Source of the DNA: Nitrospiria bacterium
Lineage (GTDB): Bacteria; Nitrospirota; CAKKRA01; 9FT-COMBO-42-15
Direction of reading: 5' to 3'
DNA: 10,890 nucleotides
NCBI GenBank assembly: GCA_919903585.1
Contig: CAKKST010000126.1
Coordinates: 1-10,890 of the forward strand
Both the position numbers and the translations under genes were made by a program. The notes below the pieces were generated by a model. That model did no database searches. It was not told the DNA's origin and saw nothing but the letters and a program-made list of their open reading frames with translations. Shown piece after piece: positions 6,505 to 10,890 of the stretch (positions within the stretch are counted from its first letter, which is position 1; every line of letters starts with the position of its first letter).

Positions 6505-6789
6505 ATGGCGGTAAAGGTAAGGATTCCAACTCCATTAAGAAGGATTACTGCAAATCAGGGGGAGGTGGATGCAGAAGGCGCGACCATTGGTGGTCTGATA
6601 GAAGATCTTGAGAAAAAATATCCCGGTCTGAAAGAGCGTTTGTGTGATGAGACAGGCGCCATAAGAAGGTTTGTAAATATATATATAAATGAAGAGGACA
6701 TACGCTTTATGCAGGGGAAGGATACATCAGTAAAGGATGGGGATGAGATATCAATTATTCCTGCAATTGCAGGGGGAAGCGAGGTATAA
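6505..6789 (+). CDS. MoaD/ThiS-like sulfur carrier protein with three-residue tail beyond GG
   Basis: A 94-residue beta-grasp protein of the MoaD-like branch: VKVRIPTPLRRIT opening, ATIGGLIEDLEKKYPGL helix, FVNIYINEEDIRF strand, and the DGDEISIIPAIAGG ending with the diglycine at 90-91. Three residues (SEV) follow it, so the active glycine is masked, as in the first carrier. A very strong Shine-Dalgarno, TAGGAGG (6491-6497), lies 7 bases before the ATG. No molybdopterin genes are in the window, and the neighbours (threonine synthase-like, NIL, E1, JAMM) point to sulfur delivery in amino-acid synthesis. The stop codon directly abuts the NIL gene. Confidence 0.87.
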   Translation: MAVKVRIPTPLRRITANQGEVDAEGATIGGLIEDLEKKYPGLKERLCDETGAIRRFVNIYINEEDIRFMQGKDTSVKDGDEISIIPAIAGGSEV

Positions 6790-7029
6790 ATGGCAAGTGT
6801 AAAGATACGTCTTACATTTCCAGAGGACAAGATCAAGGAGCCCATCATCTATAACATCGGCCATGAGTTTAAGGTAGTAACAAATATCAGAAGGGCAGAT
6901 GTAAGGGAGAAAAAGGGATGGGTTGATCTGGAAGTAACAGGAGAGTCCTCTGAGATAGAAAGGGTAGTGGAGTCACTGAAGACTAAGGGTGTTAAGGTTG
7001 ACCCCATAGAGAAGAATGTAATTGAGTGA
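6790..7029 (+). CDS. Free-standing NIL-domain protein
   Basis: A 79-residue protein made of a single NIL-like ferredoxin fold: VKIRLTFPEDKIKEPIIYNIGHEFKV, then NIRRADVREKKGWVDLEVTG, then a C-terminal helix and strand. NIL domains are known at the C-terminus of the methionine transporter ATPase MetN, where they bind methionine, and fused to ferredoxin in archaeal homocysteine synthesis. No cysteine is present, so it has no Fe-S cluster of its own. The ATG follows the carrier stop without a gap, and GAGG (6781-6784), in the carrier's tail codons, supplies the ribosome binding site. It may sense methionine or act as a partner subunit. The domain call is good; the role is inference. Confidence 0.78.
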   Translation: MASVKIRLTFPEDKIKEPIIYNIGHEFKVVTNIRRADVREKKGWVDLEVTGESSEIERVVESLKTKGVKVDPIEKNVIE

Positions 7030-7033
7030 TAAG

Positions 7034-7840
7034 ATGTTAAGTTTTACAGACGAGCAGATAAAAAGATACAGCAGGCATATTATTCTGCCTGAGGTTGGCG
7101 GCAAGGGCCAGAAGAAGATCAATAATGCAAAGGTCTTCTGCGTTGGCGCAGGCGGGCTCGGCTCTCCTGTTGCATTATACCTTGCTGCTGCAGGCGTTGG
7201 GACAATAGGCATTATTGATGCCGATGTCGTTGACCTAAGCAACCTCCAGCGCCAGATACTCCATGCAACACCTGATTTGGGCAAACCAAAGGTGGAATCT
7301 GCAAGGGAGACACTTACTGCGCTGAATCCTGATCTGAATGTTGTTGTTTATAAGGAGCGCCTTTCTGTAGATAATATCATGGATATTATAAAGGACTATG
7401 ATATTGTCCTTGATGGTTCTGACAATTTTCCAACGAGATTTCTTGTAAATGATGCGACATACTTTGCAAAGAAGATATTAATCTCAGGGAGCATATTTAG
7501 ATTTGACGGTCAGGTTACAACCTTTAAACACAATCTGGAGACCTCGCCGTGCTACAGATGTCTGTATCCTGAGCCTCCACCGGCAGGTCTTGTGCCGTCA
7601 TGTCAGGAGGCTGGCGTGCTCGGTGTTATTGCAGGCACAATCGGTGTGCTTCAGGCAACAGAGGCATTAAAGGAGATACTCGGTGCTGGGGACTCGCTGA
7701 TGGGAAGGCTGATTATTTACGATGCCTTTGATATGAGATTTCAGGAGGTAAGGATACACAAGGACCCGAACTGCCCATTGTGCGGCAGGGAGCCGAAGAT
7801 AAAAGAGCTGATGACCTACGAGCAGGCGTGCCATTTATAA
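7034..7840 (+). CDS. E1-like ThiF/MoeB family adenylyltransferase, paralogue 2
   Basis: A 268-residue paralogue of the enzyme at 4260-5063, with well over half of positions identical by eye. From ATG 7034 it carries GAGGLGS at 38-44, DLSNLQRQ, DGSDNF, zinc pairs CYRC (173-176) and CPLC (247-250), and the conserved cysteine C190 in PSCQEAGVLG. The ATG at 7034 aligns with the start of paralogue 1. A TTG at 7022, overlapping the NIL stop and preceded by AGAGAAG, is a possible alternative adding four residues. It lacks a rhodanese domain. Position after the MoaD-like carrier and NIL gene suggests it activates that carrier, though both E1 enzymes might serve both carriers. Confidence 0.92.
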   Translation: MLSFTDEQIKRYSRHIILPEVGGKGQKKINNAKVFCVGAGGLGSPVALYLAAAGVGTIGIIDADVVDLSNLQRQILHATPDLGKPKVESARETLTALNPDLNVVVYKERLSVDNIMDIIKDYDIVLDGSDNFPTRFLVNDATYFAKKILISGSIFRFDGQVTTFKHNLETSPCYRCLYPEPPPAGLVPSCQEAGVLGVIAGTIGVLQATEALKEILGAGDSLMGRLIIYDAFDMRFQEVRIHKDPNCPLCGREPKIKELMTYEQACHL

Positions 7841-7915
7841 AAATGGCTAAAGGCTTCTGGCTGAAGGCTAAAGGTTTTTGACCTTTTGCCCTTTGCCTTT
7901 AGCCCTCTGCCATTT
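7841..7915. repeat. Palindromic repeat family C
   Basis: Two 35-base arms (7841-7875 and 7881-7915) are imperfect inverted repeats rich in GGCTAAAGG-type words, around the loop TTTTG. The outer AAATGG/CCATTT and inner AAGGT/ACCTT ends pair exactly. It fills nearly the whole gap between the second E1 gene and the JAMM gene. It could be a mobile palindrome or an attenuating hairpin; no T-run follows. Confidence 0.7.
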
Positions 7916-7923
7916 GTTTATTT

Positions 7924-8322
7924 ATGCTGACCATACCAAAACATTTTGTTGACGGCATGATTTCTCATGCAAGGGCAGAGAAACCCCTTGAGTGCTGCGG
8001 AATCCTTGCAGGCAAGGATGGGACTGTCACGGATATGTATAAGATGAATAATACAGAAAATGACCCTGATAAGTATCTTATGGATGCAAAGGAACAGTTT
8101 GCTGTTGTAAAGGATATGCGTGCAAAGGGGCTAGACATGCTCGCTATTTATCACTCTCATCCTCACAGTCCTGCCCGTCCCTCCGGCATAGACACAAAGC
8201 TCGCCTTCTACCCTGATGCCATCTACATAATCATTTCCCTCATGGACGCAGAAAAGCCTGTGATGAAGGGCTTCTTTATTAAAGAGGAAAAAGTAGAAGA
8301 GGCAGTAATTAAGGTTGATTGA
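7924..8322 (+). CDS. JAMM/MPN+ zinc metalloprotease (Mec+/HcyD-like)
   Basis: A 132-residue single-domain JAMM protein. The catalytic set is complete: E23 in PLECCG, then H77, H79, S87 and D90 in HSHPHSPARPSGID, matching H-x-H-x7-S-x2-D. In this family the zinc enzyme cleaves next to the C-terminus of a ubiquitin-like protein. Mec+ of Mycobacterium releases cysteine from CysO-cysteine, and HcyD of Wolinella removes a masking residue from HcyS. Both tasks are needed here, since both carriers carry tails beyond their glycines. It is the last gene of the sulfur cluster. ATG 7924 fits the family start, but no Shine-Dalgarno is visible and the repeat ends 8 bases upstream, so translation may be weak or coupled. 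Confidence 0.92.
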   Translation: MLTIPKHFVDGMISHARAEKPLECCGILAGKDGTVTDMYKMNNTENDPDKYLMDAKEQFAVVKDMRAKGLDMLAIYHSHPHSPARPSGIDTKLAFYPDAIYIIISLMDAEKPVMKGFFIKEEKVEEAVIKVD

Positions 8323-8346
8323 AGATTTCGGTTTTTCAGAGAATTT

Positions 8347-8378
8347 ATCCTGTATATATAATAGATAAATTACAGGAT
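8347..8378 (+). terminator. A/T-rich hairpin after the JAMM gene
   Basis: ATCCTGTA (8347-8354) pairs exactly with TACAGGAT (8371-8378) across a 16-base A/T-rich loop, 25 bases after the JAMM stop. There is no T-run. The loop contains TATAAT (8357-8362) without a good -35 box, so a weak promoter for the macro-domain gene is an alternative reading. Confidence 0.35.
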
Positions 8379-8386
8379 GGATAAAT

Positions 8387-8481
8387 CTTCCCTCCCCTTT
8401 GTAAGGGGAGGTTAGGAGGGGTAGAACAGAATCTGACTCTACCTCTACCTCCCCTGACCCCTCCTTATAAAGGAGGGGAAG
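8387..8481. repeat. Palindromic repeat family A, copy 2
   Basis: Same arms as the copy at 4142-4232: CCTCCCCTT with AAGGGGAGG near 8391-8411, and CCCCTCCTT with AAGGAGGGG near 8458-8478, extended by CTTC (8387-8390) and GAAG (8478-8481). The right inner loop reads ATA where copy 1 has ACA, and the unique core (about 8424-8443) differs fully from copy 1. Conserved arms around diverged cores indicate an element, or selection on the fold, rather than a local duplication. Confidence 0.85.
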
Positions 8482-8514
8482 CTTATATAGGATTTAAGCA
8501 TCAAGGAGGCCAGC

Positions 8515-9069
8515 ATGGAGATCAAAATCAATTCCACAACCCTCTCCTTAATCAGGGGCGATATTACGCAGGAAGAGACAGAGGCCATAGTAAATGCAGC
8601 CAATTCAAGGCTTGCTGGCGGCGGCGGTGTGGATGGCGCCATTCATAGGGCAGGCGGCCCAAAGATTATGGAGGAGTGCAGGAAGATTGGCGGCTGCCCT
8701 ACAGGCAGCGCAATAATTACCGCTGGCGGCAATCTTAAGGCAAGGTATGTGATACACACAGTTGGCCCGGTTTACAGAGATGGAAAAAATAGAGAGGCAG
8801 GGCTTCTATCCAGCGCCTATAAAAAGAGCCTTGAGCTGGCAGTCTCAAAGGGGATAAAAAGCATAGCATTTCCATCTATCAGCACAGGCGCCTACGGCTA
8901 TCCAATCAATGAGGCATCAGAGATTGCATTAAAGACAGTAATAGATTTTATAAAAACAGAAGTGGGGGCACAGGCCGCGCCCCTACAGCTTGTACGCTTT
9001 GTACTTTTTTCTGACAAGGATTTGAAGGTGTACGAGGAGTCATTAAAAGAGATTACAGGGAAACCTTAA
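8515..9069 (+). CDS. Macro-domain protein (O-acetyl-ADP-ribose deacetylase family)
   Basis: A 184-residue single macro domain of the YmdB/MacroD class. Seen: RGDITQE at 14-20, the VNAANSRLAGGGGVDGAIH loop at 26-44 that holds ADP-ribose, the PTGSA turn, and STGAYGYP at 123-130 closing the binding site. The class removes acetyl or ADP-ribosyl groups from O-acetyl-ADP-ribose and modified proteins or nucleic acids in the cytosol. A strong AAGGAGG (8503-8509) lies 5 bases before the ATG. Residues about 150-158 (VGAQAAPLQ) are coded by a short palindrome at 8962-8985 and interrupt the usual helix-to-strand junction. The protease gene begins one base after the stop. Confidence 0.92.
   Translation: MEIKINSTTLSLIRGDITQEETEAIVNAANSRLAGGGGVDGAIHRAGGPKIMEECRKIGGCPTGSAIITAGGNLKARYVIHTVGPVYRDGKNREAGLLSSAYKKSLELAVSKGIKSIAFPSISTGAYGYPINEASEIALKTVIDFIKTEVGAQAAPLQLVRFVLFSDKDLKVYEESLKEITGKP
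8962..8985 (+). repeat. Family-B-like palindrome inside the macro-domain gene
   Basis: GTGGGGGC (8962-8969) pairs with GCCCCTAC (8978-8985), with one G-T wobble. The GTAGG-GCAC style recalls repeat B at 6403-6453. The reading frame is kept across it. Confidence 0.5.
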
Positions 9070-9070
9070 T

Positions 9071-10192
9071 ATGTACAGAGGTTCTATCAGGCTCGGCACA
9101 ATATTCGGCATAGAGATCAGGCTTGACTATTCATGGTTCATTATCTTCTTTCTTATAACATGGTCTCTCGCAGCCCACAGGCTGCCCATGATGTCTCCTG
9201 CATGGTCTACAGCAGCATACTGGATTGTGGGTATAATAACGAGCATACTCTTCTTTTCATCTGTCCTGATCCATGAATTAGCCCACAGCATGGTAGCCCT
9301 CAGACAGGGTGTGCCTGTCCACAGCATTACTTTGTTCATCTTTGGCGGCGCTGCCCAGATTGCACAGGAGCCAAAGCAGGCAAAGGATGAATTTATGATG
9401 GCCTTTGCAGGCCCTGCAGCAAGCCTCATTTTAAGCGGCATATTCTGGGGCCTGTGGCTGATTCTTCATAACACAAATGAAGCGCTTGTAACCATCCTCT
9501 CATGGCTGGGAAGCGTCAATCTTATGCTTGCCATATTTAATTTCATACCGGGGTTTCCACTTGACGGCGGCAGGGTCTTGCGTGCAATCATTTGGGGAAT
9601 TACACATGACTTTAAAAGGGCAACGCAGATAGCTTCTGCCATTGGCAGAGGTATTGCATTTTTATTTATCTTTGTTGGCATCTGGATGATCTTTAGCGGC
9701 AACTGGGTAAATGGATTATGGATTGCATTCATCGGCTGGTTCCTTGAGAATGCTGCCACTGCAAGCTATCGTCAGGTTGCCCTGCGTGATATACTTCAGG
9801 GGCATACAGCAAGCGAGGTGATGACAACAGACTGCCCAAATGTGCTGGGAAACCTCACACTGGATAAACTGGTGAATGATTACATCCTTTATACCACACG
9901 CCGCTGTTTTCCAGTTGTTGAGAATGAAAAGGTAAAGGGGATTGTAACATTGCACCATGTAAAAGATATACCAAGGGAAGAGTGGCATGGAACAAAGGTA
10001 GAAGATGTAATGACGCCCTTTGATCAGATGAAGAAGGTAGGGCCAAAAGACGGATTATACGATATCCTTGAGATGATGACATCAGAGGATATAAACCAGC
10101 TCCCTGTTGTTGAAGACAGCAGGCTCATCGGCATTGTTGCCCGCGATAACATACTGGCCTTTATACACACGAAGGCGGAGCTGGGGATATAA
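9071..10192 (+). CDS. Site-2 protease (peptidase M50) with two C-terminal CBS domains
   Basis: A 373-residue integral membrane zinc protease that cuts substrates within or next to the membrane. Hydrophobic segments lie at about 21-36, 50-67, 112-132, 138-158, 194-208 and 212-226. The HELAH zinc motif is at 68-72, and the third zinc ligand D165 is in GFPLDGGR (161-168), the family's NPDG-like motif. A cytosolic pair of CBS domains follows (about 247-300 and 311-366, each with a V-M-T start), which in this subfamily is thought to sense adenine nucleotides. It starts one base after the macro-domain stop, so the two are probably cotranslated. Its substrate is unknown; no anti-sigma factor is in view. 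Confidence 0.93.
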   Translation: MYRGSIRLGTIFGIEIRLDYSWFIIFFLITWSLAAHRLPMMSPAWSTAAYWIVGIITSILFFSSVLIHELAHSMVALRQGVPVHSITLFIFGGAAQIAQEPKQAKDEFMMAFAGPAASLILSGIFWGLWLILHNTNEALVTILSWLGSVNLMLAIFNFIPGFPLDGGRVLRAIIWGITHDFKRATQIASAIGRGIAFLFIFVGIWMIFSGNWVNGLWIAFIGWFLENAATASYRQVALRDILQGHTASEVMTTDCPNVLGNLTLDKLVNDYILYTTRRCFPVVENEKVKGIVTLHHVKDIPREEWHGTKVEDVMTPFDQMKKVGPKDGLYDILEMMTSEDINQLPVVEDSRLIGIVARDNILAFIHTKAELGI

Positions 10193-10247
10193 AAAATAAA
10201 TGTAAAATTAAAAAATCAAAAATTAAAATTATGGAATTATTTATAAC
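10193..10247 (+). promoter_or_regulatory. A/T-rich leader before the secreted propeller gene
   Basis: Almost pure A/T, with the word AAAATTAAAA and close variants repeated between 10204 and 10230. It may carry promoter elements, but no clear -35/-10 pair can be named. Confidence 0.3.
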
Positions 10248-10259
10248 AGGAGGTGTCTT

Positions 10260-10890
10260 ATGAGAAAGATAGTATTTATTTTAATAAACTTGATGTTGTT
10301 TCTTTCAATCAGTGCCTTTGCAGAGGAAAAGATTATTGGTGGATTTAAGAATCCTGAATCTATCGCATACGATCCTGTTAGTAAAGTCCTATATATGAGT
10401 GAATTCGGCTCAGGTCTGAAGCCAACAGAAAAGGACGGCGCTGGTTCAATCAGAAAGCTTTCTATTAAAGGTGAGACCTTGGAAGAAAGATTTCTGCCTG
10501 ATCCAAAGACAAAGATCGTCTTGAATAAGCCGAAGGGTATTGCAGTTAAGGGCGATAAACTGTGGGTCACTGATATTGATATTGTATGGGAGTTTAATAC
10601 AAAGACAAAAGAAGGAAAGAAGATTTCATTGGAAGGCGCCAAGTTCTTAAATGACCTTGTTGAGGTGGACGGCGTTTTATATGTAAGTGATACAGAAGGA
10701 GACCAGATATATAAGATTACACCTTCTGACTGGCTTAGTAAATCACACAGGCCTGAAATCAAGATTATAGCAAAAGGCAAGGGGCTTTCACCCAATGGTC
10801 TCTGCTTTGATATAAAGGAAGGGAATCTCCTTGCTGCAGGTTATGACTTTGGAGGAGGTGAAAGGGGAATATCTTCTGTATCCCCAAAGG
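10260..10890 (+). CDS. Secreted SMP-30/NHL-like beta-propeller protein, 3'-truncated by window edge
   Basis: The frame is open to the end of the window (about 210 residues seen, no stop). ATG 10260 has AGGAGGT (10248-10254) 5 bases upstream. A signal peptide is clear: MRK, a hydrophobic core to residue 18, then SAFA before EEK, a signal peptidase I-type site, so the mature protein is periplasmic or exported. The mature part has repeated blades such as PESIAYDPVSKVLYMSEF, PKGIAVKGDKLWVTDI, NDLVEVDGVLYVSDTEGDQIYKI and PNGLCFDIKEGNLLAAG, the style of gluconolactonase/SMP-30 and NHL propellers. Many such proteins bind a metal or sugar lactone; no specific activity can be assigned from a fragment. 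Confidence 0.85.
   Translation, partial: MRKIVFILINLMLFLSISAFAEEKIIGGFKNPESIAYDPVSKVLYMSEFGSGLKPTEKDGAGSIRKLSIKGETLEERFLPDPKTKIVLNKPKGIAVKGDKLWVTDIDIVWEFNTKTKEGKKISLEGAKFLNDLVEVDGVLYVSDTEGDQIYKITPSDWLSKSHRPEIKIIAKGKGLSPNGLCFDIKEGNLLAAGYDFGGGERGISSVSPK

Noticed and set aside
6505..7840. MoaD-like and MoeB-like genes as part of molybdenum cofactor synthesis
   Set aside because: No moaA, moaC, moaE, mog or moeA is in the window, and the neighbours are amino-acid-forming PLP enzymes, a NIL protein and a JAMM protease.
8334..8362. Promoter with TATAAT at 8357-8362 for the macro-domain gene
   Set aside because: The -35 position reads TTTCAG, a poor match, and the TATAAT lies in the loop of a hairpin; noted only as a possibility.
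4142..8481. Repeats in the cluster as CRISPR or attachment sites
   Set aside because: Copies are far apart, self-complementary and not regularly spaced; there are no spacers, cas genes or integrase.
10241..10795. Open frame of 184 codons on the minus strand at the right end
   Set aside because: It is antisense to a clear signal-peptide-bearing propeller gene that has a strong ribosome binding site; it is a shadow frame.

Overview
The window looks like a stretch of a bacterial chromosome with moderate GC, from an anaerobic-type, probably uncultured lineage. Arginine is written mostly as AGA/AGG and isoleucine often as ATA. The gene set (a GltA/NfnB-type flavoprotein, thiocarboxylate sulfur chemistry, intergenic palindromes) would fit Nitrospirota or former Deltaproteobacteria. 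That placement is inference from style only. No rRNA, tRNA, CRISPR array, transposase or phage gene is visible.

Layout. (1) 1-979: the 3' two thirds of a glutamate synthase small-subunit-like (GltA/NfnB/SudA) flavoprotein, closed by a perfect hairpin. (2) 1117-1861, minus strand: a PIN-domain (VapC-type) toxin followed by a small antitoxin-like gene, behind a near-consensus promoter. Next to it, at about 1896-1975, is a decayed copy of the gltA 3' end. (3) 2008-2862, minus strand: NAD kinase, reading away from a divergent promoter region. (4) 3006-8322, plus strand: the core of the window, a sulfur-transfer cluster. (5) 8515-10192: a macro-domain protein and a membrane site-2 protease with two CBS domains. 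(6) 10260-end: the start of a secreted beta-propeller protein, cut by the window edge.

The cluster at 3006-8322 contains two parallel sets of parts. Set A is a ThiS-like carrier, a cysteine-synthase-family PLP enzyme and an E1-like ThiF/MoeB enzyme. Set B is a threonine-synthase-family PLP enzyme, a MoaD-like carrier, a free-standing NIL-domain protein, a second ThiF/MoeB paralogue and a JAMM metalloprotease. Both carriers read past their diglycine (tails of six and three residues), so neither can be adenylylated until it is trimmed. The JAMM protease is the obvious trimming enzyme, and may also release the amino acid from a carrier adduct. By analogy with CysO/CysM/Mec+ of Mycobacterium and HcyS/HcyF/HcyD of Wolinella, the model is E1 activation, thiocarboxylate formation, sulfur delivery to a PLP-bound aminoacrylate-type intermediate, and hydrolytic release. 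Set A would make cysteine. Set B may make homocysteine, or another product, from a phosphorylated amino acid. The set B product is inference.

Most of the larger gaps in the cluster carry intergenic palindromes of at least three families: A at 4142-4232 and 8387-8481, B at 6403-6453, and C at 7841-7915. A short family-B-like piece also lies in frame inside the macro-domain gene.
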